Assembly (NCBI RefSeq): GCF_036350515.1
Contig: NZ_JAZDUE010000002.1
Location: forward strand, 186,001 to 250,000
From: Gordonia prachuapensis
GTDB lineage: Bacteria; Actinomycetota; Actinomycetes; Mycobacteriales; Mycobacteriaceae
DNA length: 64,000 nt
Direction: 5' to 3'
Numbering within the stretch: position 1 is the first letter of the stretch; every line of letters starts with the position of its first letter. Positions 41,645 to 49,593 of the stretch are shown in pieces. A program made the position numbers and the translations under genes. Under the pieces are notes generated by a model, which worked only from the letters and a program-made list of their open reading frames with translations, searched no databases and was not told where the DNA came from.

Positions 41645-42322
41645 ATGACTGCAGAAGTCCAAAGCAGCGCCGGCCTCGCCGACGTGGGAACTGCGACAGC
41701 ACTCGGCATGCTCGCCGAGCTACGCACGCTCGCCGACCACAGCCCGAACCGCGCACGCGTCGAGACGTGGCAGTACCTGGGTGCTCTCGGCGCCAGAGGG
41801 GACCGGGCGGCGCTGTCAGAGCTGTTCGGCGCAGGCCGTGAACCGCAGGGCCTCGACGGAAAGTTGGAGGGACAGATCGTCGGCAAGCTCTTCGGCATCC
41901 CGGAGGCACATCTGGCCAATCCGCTCATGAAGATCGACCCCACCTGGCGTGGCAAGAGCTTCGATCTGGCTGCCGGAACCGGCCTCAATCGTCTGTCCCC
42001 GATCGCGGCGGTGGTCATGCCGATCATCACGCTCGGCTACCTCCGTCTGCGCCCGCGGAAGGGCGAGATGGAGGGCTTTCATTTCGACCACGCCGTCAGC
42101 CAGGGCCTCATCGAGCCACGGGTCCGCGTCCGCGCCCTGGACTATGGCGTCCCGGAGTACAAGAACCCGAGCATACGAACGTTCCCCATCCGCCGCACCC
42201 GCGATGAGATCGTCGAACTGACCCCGGGTGTCTATCTCGGTCGAGCGCTGTTGTTCACCGGCGGTGAGACCCGACTGATCGCCTATTTCGCACTCCGCCA
42301 CCCCGTGGGTAGTCCGCTGTGA
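41645..42322 (+). CDS. Conserved hypothetical protein co-transcribed with an SDR
   Basis: 225 residues, no family recognised. It is mainly soluble, with one moderately hydrophobic stretch ('LSPIAAVVMPIITLGYLRL') in the middle and no signal peptide. Features include 'LFGAGREPQGLDGKLEGQIVG', 'KIDPTWRGKSFDLAAGTGLN' and 'SIRTFPIRRTRDEIVEL'. Similar unnamed proteins beside SDR genes occur in mycobacteria and Gordonia in my recollection. The stop overlaps the GTG of the SDR (GTGA). Possibly a lipid- or steroid-related accessory protein, but that is only inferred from the neighbour. Confidence 0.75.
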   Translation: MTAEVQSSAGLADVGTATALGMLAELRTLADHSPNRARVETWQYLGALGARGDRAALSELFGAGREPQGLDGKLEGQIVGKLFGIPEAHLANPLMKIDPTWRGKSFDLAAGTGLNRLSPIAAVVMPIITLGYLRLRPRKGEMEGFHFDHAVSQGLIEPRVRVRALDYGVPEYKNPSIRTFPIRRTRDEIVELTPGVYLGRALLFTGGETRLIAYFALRHPVGSPL

Positions 42323-43134
42323 TCAGCCTCAACGGCGCGCGGGTATGCGTCACGGGGGGCGCGCGCGGTATCGGCGCGGCGACTGCGGCCTGTGCGGTGC
42401 AGCGCGGTGCGACGGCCTGGATCGGCGATCGTGATCTGGCTGCGGCTTCCGAAACGGCAGCGGCACTCGGCGATCGAGCCCATGCAGTCCACCTCGATGT
42501 CACGGACACGGCATCGTTCAAGGATTTCGTACAGACCGTAGCCGATGACGGACCGATCGACATGTTCGTCAACAATGCCGGGATTCAGCACATGGGTCGC
42601 TTCGTCGACCAGGACCTCGACGCGCTGCGCCGCGAACTGGACATCAACCTCGGTGCGGTCGTCACCGGTACGCATCTTGTGCTGCCCGAGATGATCCGGC
42701 GCGGACGCGGACACGTGGTGAACGTATCCTCCATGGCGGGCAAAGTCACCACCCCGGGGATCGCCACGTACTGCGCGTCCAAATACGGTGTCGTCGCGCT
42801 CGATCGCGCGATCCGCGCCGAACTCGCGGGTTCGGGCGTGACACTGACCACGATCATGCCCGCGGCGACCCGTACCGACCTCACGTCAGGAGTCCGTCTG
42901 CGGTTGCAGCCCACCCTGAAACCGGAGCAGGTGGCGACCGCGATCATGGACAGTGCAGGGCACTGCCGCGATGAGGTGACAGTTCCGCGCTATCTCGCAC
43001 CCATCAGCCTGGCCGAGGAGATCGTTCCCACACCGATCTTGTGGTGGCTCAAGCGATTCGTCGGAGGCGCCGATTACGGCGCGTTCGACGCAGATCAGCG
43101 CCAGTCCTACCTCGATCGAAGCCGGGCCTCGTGA
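42319..43134 (+). CDS. Short-chain dehydrogenase/reductase
   Basis: 271 residues with the classical SDR motifs: 'VTGGARGIGAAT' (cofactor), 'DVTD', 'NNAGIQHMG', catalytic Ser in 'VVNVSSMAGKV' and 'YCASKYG' (Tyr and Lys). Asp in 'IGDRDL' after the second strand favours NAD over NADP. The C-terminal 40 residues ('EEIVPTPILWWLKRFVGGAD') are hydrophobic/aromatic and may contact a membrane or bulky substrate. It is translationally coupled to the unknown protein upstream and converges with ybdK. Confidence 0.9.
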   Translation: MISLNGARVCVTGGARGIGAATAACAVQRGATAWIGDRDLAAASETAAALGDRAHAVHLDVTDTASFKDFVQTVADDGPIDMFVNNAGIQHMGRFVDQDLDALRRELDINLGAVVTGTHLVLPEMIRRGRGHVVNVSSMAGKVTTPGIATYCASKYGVVALDRAIRAELAGSGVTLTTIMPAATRTDLTSGVRLRLQPTLKPEQVATAIMDSAGHCRDEVTVPRYLAPISLAEEIVPTPILWWLKRFVGGADYGAFDADQRQSYLDRSRAS

Positions 43135-43150
43135 GGGTTGGCCATGGCAC

Positions 43151-44275
43151 TCAGCCGAGCTCGGCGACCACCGACGCCACCACCTCGCGCAAGCTGCGGG
43201 TTTGCCGGTAGACCTCCCGCTGTCGTTGATAACTCGTGCCGTGCGTGGCGATCTCGGCGATCCGACCGAGCTCGGCGACGCAGTTGAGTTCACGCGCAAT
43301 GGGTTCGAGGCGGACGAGCAGATCGGCGAGGTCGTCGGTGACGAGCCGCTCGGTGCAGTCGGCGTCGAGAATGACGATGGCGTCGAGGCCGTACCGTGCG
43401 GCACGCCACTTGTTCTCCTGGACCAGCCAGGGCGCCATCTGCGGCAGTGTCTCGCCCGCCTCGAGCCGACGGTCCAATTCGACGACGAGACAGTGGATCA
43501 GCGCGACGATCGCCGCGAGGTCGGTCAGGTTCGTCATCCCGTCGCACACCCGAACCTCGATGGTGCCCAGATGTGGCGAGGGCCGGATGTCCCAACGGAT
43601 CTCGTTGATGTGATCGATGATGCCGGTGGTCTTCTGGTCGGCGACGAAGGCCTCGAACTCTGCCCAGGTACCGAACTGGAACGGCAGCCCCGCAGTGGGC
43701 AACTGTTGGAACATCATCGCCCGGTTGCTGGCGTACCCGGTGTCCTGACCCGCCCACATCGGCGACGACGCGGACAGCGCGAGCAGGTGCGGATAGTAGT
43801 TCAGCAGCGCGTCGAGAATCGGCAACACCTTGTCGCGGTGGCTGATCCCCACGTGGACGTGGACACCCCAGATGAGCATCTGCCGACCCCACCACTGCGT
43901 GCGCTCGATCAGTTCCGCGTAGCGATGCCCCTCGGTGAGGAGTTGCGTCGACCATTCGGCGAACGGGTGGGTTCCTGCGCCGTAGAGATCGACCCCGAGT
44001 TGCTCGGTGTGGTCACGGACCGCATCGAGCGTGCCGCGCAGATCCGCCATCGCCTCCGGTGTGTCCCGGCAGACCCCGGTGACGATCTCGACCGTGTTGC
44101 GGAGCAGTTCCTTGTGCACCTTGCCGCGCCGTTCCGGTGACTGCTCGGACACCAGCGCGAACAGGTCGGCCGCCGAGTTCGACAGATCGCCGGTTCCCTT
44201 GTCGGTGAGGGCGAACTCCCATTCGACCCCCAGCGACGGGGTCGGTGATCCGTCGAACTCGATCGGGGTGATCAC
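43151..44275 (-). CDS. ybdK: Carboxylate-amine ligase, YbdK/GCS2-type glutamate--cysteine ligase
   Basis: 374 residues. GCS2-family features: 'TPSLGVEWEFALTDKGTGDL' at the N-terminus (metal-binding Glu residues), 'GAGTHPFAEW', 'GVHVHVGISHRDKVLPI', 'LLALSASSPMWAGQDTGYAS' and 'TIEVRVCDGMTNLTDLAA'. It catalyses ATP-dependent gamma-glutamyl ligation in vitro. Actinobacteria make mycothiol rather than glutathione, so the natural product is unclear. It corresponds to Rv0433 by position, next to sodC. Together with the following genes it restores the mycobacterial gene order. Confidence 0.92.
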   Translation of the reverse strand: MITPIEFDGSPTPSLGVEWEFALTDKGTGDLSNSAADLFALVSEQSPERRGKVHKELLRNTVEIVTGVCRDTPEAMADLRGTLDAVRDHTEQLGVDLYGAGTHPFAEWSTQLLTEGHRYAELIERTQWWGRQMLIWGVHVHVGISHRDKVLPILDALLNYYPHLLALSASSPMWAGQDTGYASNRAMMFQQLPTAGLPFQFGTWAEFEAFVADQKTTGIIDHINEIRWDIRPSPHLGTIEVRVCDGMTNLTDLAAIVALIHCLVVELDRRLEAGETLPQMAPWLVQENKWRAARYGLDAIVILDADCTERLVTDDLADLLVRLEPIARELNCVAELGRIAEIATHGTSYQRQREVYRQTRSLREVVASVVAELG

Positions 44276-44302
44276 GGCGTCAGCTCAACCGAGCTGCCAG
44301 GG

Positions 44303-44971
44303 TCACTCTTGTGCCTCGATGACCCCACACGCGATACGGCTGCCGGCGTCACCAGTCGACATCGTCTCCTCGTCGGGGGCCGGCGCGTAGCGCGTGGGGA
44401 TGTTGGCGAAGTTGCTGGGCCGCTCGTGGATGATGATCGACTTGCCCACGATCTGTTCCAGCGTCACCCAATCGGTGGTGGTGACGGTCTCGGCCGTGCC
44501 GTCCTCGAGGACGTTGACGTTGACGAGGTCACCGCTGGCCGGGTGGCCGGTGTTGCCGTCGACCTGCAGATGACCGCCGGCGCTGGTGAAGGCGCCGTCG
44601 CCGCCCGTCTCGCACTCGCCGTTCTCGTGGATGTGCATGCCGTGGAATCCGGCCGGAATACCGCTGTCGGCGTTGAGACGCACGGTCACCTGCACCGACG
44701 AACCACTGGGCATGAACATCGCCTCGCCGACCGTCTCGCCCTGGTCGTCGATCAGGTTGGCGGTCGCTTCCTCTTCCGGCGACTGGCCGATGCCGTCGGC
44801 GTCGTCGACCTCGCCGGGGGGTGCCTGGTTGCCGGTGACCACCGACGGGGTCGTGCCGGGTGCGTCCGTCGGCTCCTCGTCGGGGCTGCACCCGGCGAGC
44901 ACAGCGCCGGCGATACCGGCGGAGGCGAGCACGGCGAGCGTGCGACGGATGCTGCTGGTCCTGGCGGTCAT
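44303..44971 (-). CDS. sodC: Cu/Zn superoxide dismutase lipoprotein
   Basis: 222 residues. The lipobox is 'LAGC' with Cys28, giving a membrane-anchored extracytoplasmic enzyme. A ~50-residue acidic linker precedes the SOD fold. Copper ligands are seen in 'GMHIHENGEC' (two His), 'GGHLQVDG' (His) and 'IIIHERPSNF' (His), and the disulphide Cys in 'GEC' and 'RIACGVI'. The zinc-loop region ('GNTGHPASGDLV') is short, as in M. tuberculosis SodC, which lacks the zinc site. It dismutates superoxide at the cell surface. Confidence 0.94.
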   Translation of the reverse strand: MTARTSSIRRTLAVLASAGIAGAVLAGCSPDEEPTDAPGTTPSVVTGNQAPPGEVDDADGIGQSPEEEATANLIDDQGETVGEAMFMPSGSSVQVTVRLNADSGIPAGFHGMHIHENGECETGGDGAFTSAGGHLQVDGNTGHPASGDLVNVNVLEDGTAETVTTTDWVTLEQIVGKSIIIHERPSNFANIPTRYAPAPDEETMSTGDAGSRIACGVIEAQE

Positions 44972-45025
44972 GTCACTCCTTGGTCGTCAACGGGCCGAGA
45001 TGTCGGGGTCGGAGAGTTCGCGGGG

Positions 45026-45508
45026 TCATCTGCTGACCACGACGACGGGGATGCCGTCGGCGCACTCGGTGAACGACGACGGACGCGGATCGACACTGGC
45101 GTCGCCACCGAGGGCTTCGGCGACCTCGTCGGCGGCCGAGCGCTGTCCGTCGTCATAGAAGATCGTGTTCTCCGTGATCGACGCGGTGGAGAGGTTACCC
45201 GGCTCGGCGGTGTCAAAACCCGCCGCCTCCAGCGTCTCCGTGACGTCGGCGGCCAGCCCGGCGATCGAGCCGGCGTTGAAGACGCACAGTTGCGGGCTGT
45301 CGGCGGAGACCGACGGGGACGACGGCGCCGAGGAGGTTGTCGTGGTGGCGACCTGGCTCTGCGCCGCCTCGAGTTCCTGTTCGGGATCGTCACCGCTCGT
45401 CGCTGCGGAGTGCCAGCCGAGGCCGAGGAAGACGATGGCCACCGCCATCAACAACATGGCCCCCGCCCGCAGCGGCAGGCGACTCGGCTCGCGATCAGGA
45501 TTCATCAC
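45026..45508 (-). CDS. LytR_C domain membrane protein
   Basis: 160 residues (GTG 45508 or ATG 45505). A cytoplasmic basic stretch is followed by one helix ('LRAGAMLLMAVAIVFLGLGW'), a Thr/Ser-rich linker and a LytR_C (CpsA C-terminal-like) domain: 'LCVFNAGSIAGLAADVTETL', 'AGFDT', 'TIFYDDGQRSAADEVAEAL', 'GIPVVVVSR'. The position matches Rv0431, which in M. tuberculosis has been linked to vesicle release. Possible envelope regulator, activity not known. It lies 54 bases upstream of sodC on the same strand. Confidence 0.88.
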   Translation of the reverse strand: MMNPDREPSRLPLRAGAMLLMAVAIVFLGLGWHSAATSGDDPEQELEAAQSQVATTTTSSAPSSPSVSADSPQLCVFNAGSIAGLAADVTETLEAAGFDTAEPGNLSTASITENTIFYDDGQRSAADEVAEALGGDASVDPRPSSFTECADGIPVVVVSR

Positions 45509-45574
45509 CGAGAACCATACTTCACATCCGAACCTCTGCCCGTCGCGGTCGCGGCAGCCGCGGATGCGGTCGGA

Positions 45575-45934
45575 TCAGGTGATCTCGAAGCCGAGACGGC
45601 GGGCGGCGCGGGCCTTCTGACGCGAGGCCCGCAGCCGGCGCAGACGCTTCACCAGCATCGGGTCCGCGGCAAGCGCCTCCGGCCGGTCGACGAGGGCATT
45701 GAGCACCTGGTAGTACCGCGTCGCTGACAATCCGAAGAGCTCTTTGATGGCTTCTTCCTTGGCGCCGGCGTACTTCCACCACTGCCGCTCGAACGACAAG
45801 ATGTCATGCTCCCGACGGGACAGACCGTCGGAGCCGACCTCATGCGGATCGACCGGGTTCGTCGTTTCGGCGGATGTATCTGTGGGTGTGGGTTGATCGC
45901 CCTGCTTCTGGCTTCGCGCAGCTGCGCCGTCCAT
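45575..45934 (-). CDS. DUF3263 protein
   Basis: 119 residues. The core 'LSRREHDILSFERQWWKYAGAKEEAIKELF' followed by 'LSATRYYQVLNALVDRPEAL' and the basic C-terminus 'RLRRLRASRQKARAARRLG' define DUF3263. The predicted helix-turn-helix shape and basic tail suggest DNA binding. It corresponds to Rv0430 in position. The N-terminal ~35 residues are polar and unconserved-looking. First gene of the minus-strand set DUF3263-LytR_C-sodC-ybdK; divergent from def. Confidence 0.88.
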   Translation of the reverse strand: MDGAAARSQKQGDQPTPTDTSAETTNPVDPHEVGSDGLSRREHDILSFERQWWKYAGAKEEAIKELFGLSATRYYQVLNALVDRPEALAADPMLVKRLRRLRASRQKARAARRLGFEIT

Positions 45935-46174
45935 CTCGCTCCCTCAAGATCGCCTCGTGCACATCACATCACCGACCTGACCGGCGACCACCGCCCCGAT
46001 CCGTTTCGGTCACCACCGACCGGATGATTCAGGTCACCGAACAAATCACAGCAATGTGGTTCGCAGATCATCTAACCACGATCCGCCATCGGCTTCGCGG
46101 TGTGACTCGCCACGAGAACCCCGACCCGCGACGACCGGGCAGAGGGCGTGCGGTCGCTCGGTAATCTGTCCCGC

Positions 46175-46777
46175 ATGGCAATACTCCCGATCTGCATCGT
46201 CGGCGAACCGGTTCTGCACCATCCCACCGAACTCGTCGACATCGATGCCGACCGCCGGCCGGCGCCGGAGCTGGTGCAGCTGCTCGACGACATGTACGAG
46301 ACGATGACCGCCGCCAACGGCGTCGGGCTGGCCGCCAATCAGGTCGGGGTGGCCAAGCGGATGTTCGTCTACGACTGCCCCGACGGGGATCGCAGCGAGC
46401 CACGCCGCCGCGGCGAGGTCATCAACCCGGTGCTCGAGACCTCCGAGATCCCGGAGACCATGCCGGATCCCGACGACAACGACGAAGGCTGCCTCTCGGT
46501 GCCCGGCGAACAGTTCCCGACCGGACGTGCGGACTGGGCCCGGGTGACGGGCCTGGATCGCAACGGCGACGAGGTGATGATCGAGGGCACCGGCTTCTTC
46601 GCGCGGATGCTGCAGCACGAGGTCGGTCATCTCGACGGATACCTCTATGTGGATGTACTGATCGGGCGCAACGCCCGGGCCGCGAAGAAGGCCATCAAAC
46701 GCAACGGCTGGGGTGAGCCCGGCCTGACATGGCTGCCCGGTTCGGTCGACGACCCGTTCGGTCACGACGACGACTGA
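46175..46777 (+). CDS. def: Peptide deformylase
   Basis: 200 residues from ATG 46175. All three deformylase motifs are present: I 'GVGLAANQVG', II 'EGCLSVPG' (metal Cys) and III 'QHEVGHLDG' (HExxH). Removes formyl groups from nascent proteins using Fe(II) or Zn. The insertion between motifs I and II ('DGDRSEPRRRGEVINPV') and the C-terminal extension are like those of mycobacterial Def (Rv0429c). It is followed 13 bases later by the GNAT gene on the same strand. Confidence 0.95.
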   Translation: MAILPICIVGEPVLHHPTELVDIDADRRPAPELVQLLDDMYETMTAANGVGLAANQVGVAKRMFVYDCPDGDRSEPRRRGEVINPVLETSEIPETMPDPDDNDEGCLSVPGEQFPTGRADWARVTGLDRNGDEVMIEGTGFFARMLQHEVGHLDGYLYVDVLIGRNARAAKKAIKRNGWGEPGLTWLPGSVDDPFGHDDD

Positions 46778-46790
46778 ACCCGGTCCCGCG

Positions 46791-47768
46791 GTGACTTCCG
46801 ACGACTCCGATGCCCTCCCGTCCGGCGATCGGGTCCCGTTCGTCGGCGACCGGGTGGTGGTGCGCTACCGACTCGGCGACGCCACCCCGGCCGACTGGCG
46901 TGGCGAAGCCTCCGCCGCCCTCTCCGATGTGACCGGCATCCTGCTCGACGACGGCGACCCGCTGGTCGTCGACCGGGACGGGCCGCAATCGATACCCCGC
47001 TCGGCGGTCGTGTCGATCCGGCAGCTGTCGCGCGTGACGGTACGCAACTCGGAGATCCGCAGGTTGGAGTCCGCGGCTGCCGACGGCTGGCCGGGCACCG
47101 ACACCGCGACGATCTCGGGATGGGCACTGCGTGCAGGCGGCGGATTCACCCGGCGCGCGAACTCGGCGGTGCCCCTGGAGTTCGGGTCGGGCACCGACGA
47201 GGCCACTCTGGCCGCCGTGCGTGGCTGGTACCGGGCGCGGGGTCTACCAACGCTCGTGGCCCTGCCCGAACGGCTCGTCCCGGCGGGCCAGATCGACGGC
47301 CGCCCGATCAGCGGCGAGATCCAGGTACTCGTCCGCGACGTCGATGTCGAAGACTCCTCGACACCGAGTGACGTGCGGCTCGACGACGCGCCGACCTCCG
47401 CATGGTTGCGGGCCTACCGAGGTCCGGAGGTCGACGTCCCGACCGCCGCGGCCGTCGTCGCGGCCTCCCGTGGACCGGTCGTGTTCGCGTCGCTGGGCGA
47501 CGCCGAGCCGCAGGCGATCGGCCGCGCCACCGTCACCTCGTCGCCCGACGGCGTCCGCTGGCTCGGCGTGAGCGCACTCTGGACGGCACCGTCGAGACGA
47601 CGGGAAGGCCTGGCGAACGCGGTGCTGACCGCGCTCATCGCGTGGGGAGCCCGGCAGGACGCGGCGCGGATTCATGTGCAGGTGGAGGCGGAGAACCGCA
47701 CCGCCGGGACCTGGTACCGCAGGCACGGTTTCGGCCTGCACCACACGTCCCGCTATCTGGAGCTGTGA
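46791..47768 (+). CDS. GNAT family N-acetyltransferase with N-terminal SH3-like domain
   Basis: 325 residues from GTG 46791. The N-terminal ~70 residues ('GDRVVVRYRLGDATPADWRG', 'LSDVTGILLDDGDPLVV') form a small beta-barrel-like domain. The C-terminal half has GNAT motifs: 'WLGVSALWTAPSRRREGLAN' (acetyl-CoA pyrophosphate loop, slightly altered from RxxGxG/A) and 'VQVEAENRTAGTWYRRHGF'. Corresponds to Rv0428c by position beside def. The substrate is unknown; co-location with def hints at protein N-terminal modification, which is unproven. Confidence 0.9.
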   Translation: MTSDDSDALPSGDRVPFVGDRVVVRYRLGDATPADWRGEASAALSDVTGILLDDGDPLVVDRDGPQSIPRSAVVSIRQLSRVTVRNSEIRRLESAAADGWPGTDTATISGWALRAGGGFTRRANSAVPLEFGSGTDEATLAAVRGWYRARGLPTLVALPERLVPAGQIDGRPISGEIQVLVRDVDVEDSSTPSDVRLDDAPTSAWLRAYRGPEVDVPTAAAVVAASRGPVVFASLGDAEPQAIGRATVTSSPDGVRWLGVSALWTAPSRRREGLANAVLTALIAWGARQDAARIHVQVEAENRTAGTWYRRHGFGLHHTSRYLEL

Positions 47769-47790
47769 CTCGAGGACATACGCTGAGCGC

Positions 47791-48255
47791 GTGACGACGG
47801 GGAACTCAGCGACACGACGGCGGACCGTGTGGTCGGGCCTCGGACTGCTGGTTGCGGTCGCCGTCATCGCCTTGACCTGGGGCTTCACCGGGTCCGACAA
47901 CTCCGGGCACGAGCAAAGCACCGGTCGGGCCGCCGTCGGCACCACGTCAGCACAGGTCCCCGATGTGCCCGATCATGTGATGGCCACAATGGCGTTGATC
48001 GACGCCGGTGACTGGCCCGAGGCAGCGGACGCCCCCGGCACACGCGGCGGGGGCGTCTTCCGCAACAACGAAGGACTCCTCCCCGACTTCGACTCGCAGG
48101 GTCGGCCGATCAGCTACCAGGAGTGGGACGTCAATCCCAAGGAGCCCGGCCAGAGCCGCGACGCCGAACGCATCGTCACCGGCAGCGACGGCTCCGCCTG
48201 GTACACCGACGACCACTACCGGTCCTTCGTCCCGATCCGGGGTCCCGACCAGTGA
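47791..48255 (+). CDS. Secreted/membrane-anchored guanyl-specific ribonuclease (RNase Sa/barnase family)
   Basis: 154 residues from GTG 47791. An N-terminal helix (about 14-32, 'GLGLLVAVAVIALTWGF') serves as signal or anchor. The C-terminal domain is a microbial ribonuclease: 'VFRNNEGLLPDFD', 'SYQEWDV' with catalytic Glu111, 'DAERIVTG' with Arg127, and 'WYTDDHYRSFVPI' with catalytic His142. This Glu-Arg-His set equals that of RNase Sa and barnase. It cleaves single-stranded RNA, typically after G. The stop overlaps the start of a barstar-type inhibitor gene, so enzyme and inhibitor are co-translated. The pair interrupts the def-GNAT-xthA order. Confidence 0.88.
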   Translation: MTTGNSATRRRTVWSGLGLLVAVAVIALTWGFTGSDNSGHEQSTGRAAVGTTSAQVPDVPDHVMATMALIDAGDWPEAADAPGTRGGGVFRNNEGLLPDFDSQGRPISYQEWDVNPKEPGQSRDAERIVTGSDGSAWYTDDHYRSFVPIRGPDQ

Positions 48256-48767
48256 GCGCCGCGCGAATCCCACGAGTACCCGCCGACCGCTTCCTCACCG
48301 ACGCCGGACGCGACGGCCCCGTCGTCGGTGTCGTCGTCGGCGACCGCACGCCGGACGACGCGGCAGGGGTTGTCGTGCGCCGGGTCGACGGTCGCGAGAT
48401 GCCCACCATCGCAACCATGTTGGACGAGTTCGCCCGAGCGTGGCAATTCCCGGAACACTTCGGGCACAACCGCGACGCCTTCGACGACTGCATGCGCGAC
48501 CTCGACGGGATGCTGCCCGATGACGAGCCCCGCCCGACGACCTTCGTCACCGTCGTCGACCACGCCGAGAGCCTGCTGCGCCGCGAACCGGACCAATTGC
48601 GCTGGCTCGCGAACTCCCTGTCGTTCTATCGGGAGCACTACCGCGACGTCGCCACCCCGTCGGCCGGGTTCGCGGTGCTACTGCTGACCCCGCAGCCGTT
48701 GGCGACGTGGGTGGAGAACCGCTGGCAGGAGGCCGGCTCCGACATCGCCGAGATCGAGGACCTGTAG
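48252..48767 (+). CDS. Barstar family ribonuclease inhibitor
   Basis: 171 residues from GTG 48252 (GTGA overlap with the RNase gene). The barstar motif 'FPEHFGHNRDAFDDCMRDL' (residues 66-84) matches the helix and loop of barstar that plug the RNase active site. Asp75 and Asp79 align with barstar Asp35 and Asp39, while the Trp38 position is Asp. It is longer than barstar (~90 residues), with an N-terminal extension and a C-terminal helix pair ('YREHYRDVATPSAGFAVLLL'). Expected to stay in the cytosol and neutralise the RNase before export. The xthA gene follows by 4 bases. Confidence 0.88.
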   Translation: MSAARIPRVPADRFLTDAGRDGPVVGVVVGDRTPDDAAGVVVRRVDGREMPTIATMLDEFARAWQFPEHFGHNRDAFDDCMRDLDGMLPDDEPRPTTFVTVVDHAESLLRREPDQLRWLANSLSFYREHYRDVATPSAGFAVLLLTPQPLATWVENRWQEAGSDIAEIEDL

Positions 48768-48771
48768 ATAG

Positions 48772-49557
48772 ATGCGCATCGCCACCTGGAACGTGAACTC
48801 CATCCGCGCTCGGTCGGAGACCGTCGTCGAATGGATGGAACGCAACGACATCGACGTGCTGGCCATGCAGGAGACCAAGTGCCGCGACGATGAGTTCCCG
48901 CTGATGAGCTTCCTCGCCGCCGGCTACGACGTCAGCCACATCGGCACCGGCGGGTTCAACGGCGTCGCGATCGCCTCCCGGATCGGGCTCGAGGAAGTCG
49001 AGATCGGCTTCGAAGGGCAGCCGACCTTCGGCGCGGACACCACCACGCCTGCCCGCGAGGCCCGCGCGATCTCCGCACGCTGCGGCGACGTCCGGGTGTG
49101 GAGCCTGTACGTACCCAACGGACGTGCGCTCGACAATCCGCACTACCGGTACAAGCTCGACTGGCTCGGCGCACTGCGGGACATCTCGGCACTGTGGCTC
49201 GCCCACGATCCGGCCGCACAGGTCGTGCTCGCCGGCGACTGGAACGTGATCCCGACCGACGACGACGTCTGGGACCCCGCGGTGTTCGACGGACACACGC
49301 ACGTATCCGATGCGGAACGCTCCGCCGTGCAGGCGTTCGGTGAGATCGGGTTCCGGGACTCCGTGCTGCCCTATGCCGACGGCTACACATTCTGGGATTA
49401 CCAGCAGCTGCGCTTCCCCCGGAACGAGGGCATGCGCATCGACTATCTGCTCTGCTCACCGGCTTTCGACGACCGGGTGAGCGGCGCTCGCGTCGACCGG
49501 GAGGCCCGCAAGGGCAAGGGCGCCAGCGATCACGCGCCGGTGGTCGTCGACTGTTGA
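48772..49557 (+). CDS. xthA: Exodeoxyribonuclease III
   Basis: 261 residues. AP-endonuclease family motifs: 'IATWNVNSIRAR' at the start, 'AMQETKCRDDEFP' (metal Glu34), 'LAGDWNVIPTD' (Asp-Trp-Asn), 'RIDYLLCSPAF' and the closing 'GASDHAPVVVD' (Asp-His). It repairs abasic sites and 3' blocks in DNA. Position matches Rv0427c. The start sits 4 bases after the barstar stop, so it may now be co-transcribed with the RNase/barstar pair. Confidence 0.95.
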   Translation: MRIATWNVNSIRARSETVVEWMERNDIDVLAMQETKCRDDEFPLMSFLAAGYDVSHIGTGGFNGVAIASRIGLEEVEIGFEGQPTFGADTTTPAREARAISARCGDVRVWSLYVPNGRALDNPHYRYKLDWLGALRDISALWLAHDPAAQVVLAGDWNVIPTDDDVWDPAVFDGHTHVSDAERSAVQAFGEIGFRDSVLPYADGYTFWDYQQLRFPRNEGMRIDYLLCSPAFDDRVSGARVDREARKGKGASDHAPVVVDC

Positions 49558-49574
49558 TCCGAGCAGGTGAACCC

Positions 49575-49593
49575 TTAGGTTAGGCTGCACGCA
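49575..49593 (+). promoter_or_regulatory. IdeR/DtxR iron box
   Basis: TTAGGTTAGGCTGCACGCA matches the consensus TTAGGTTAGGCTAACCTAA at 14 of 19 positions, with the left 12 bases perfect. It abuts the ATG of the siderophore-binding lipoprotein gene, where bound IdeR would block initiation under iron-replete conditions. Confidence 0.8.

Noticed and set aside
46040..46090. GTGGTT...AACCAC inverted repeat upstream of def
   Set aside because: Arms of six bases with a 14-base spacer are expected by chance in GC-rich DNA, and no regulator is linked.
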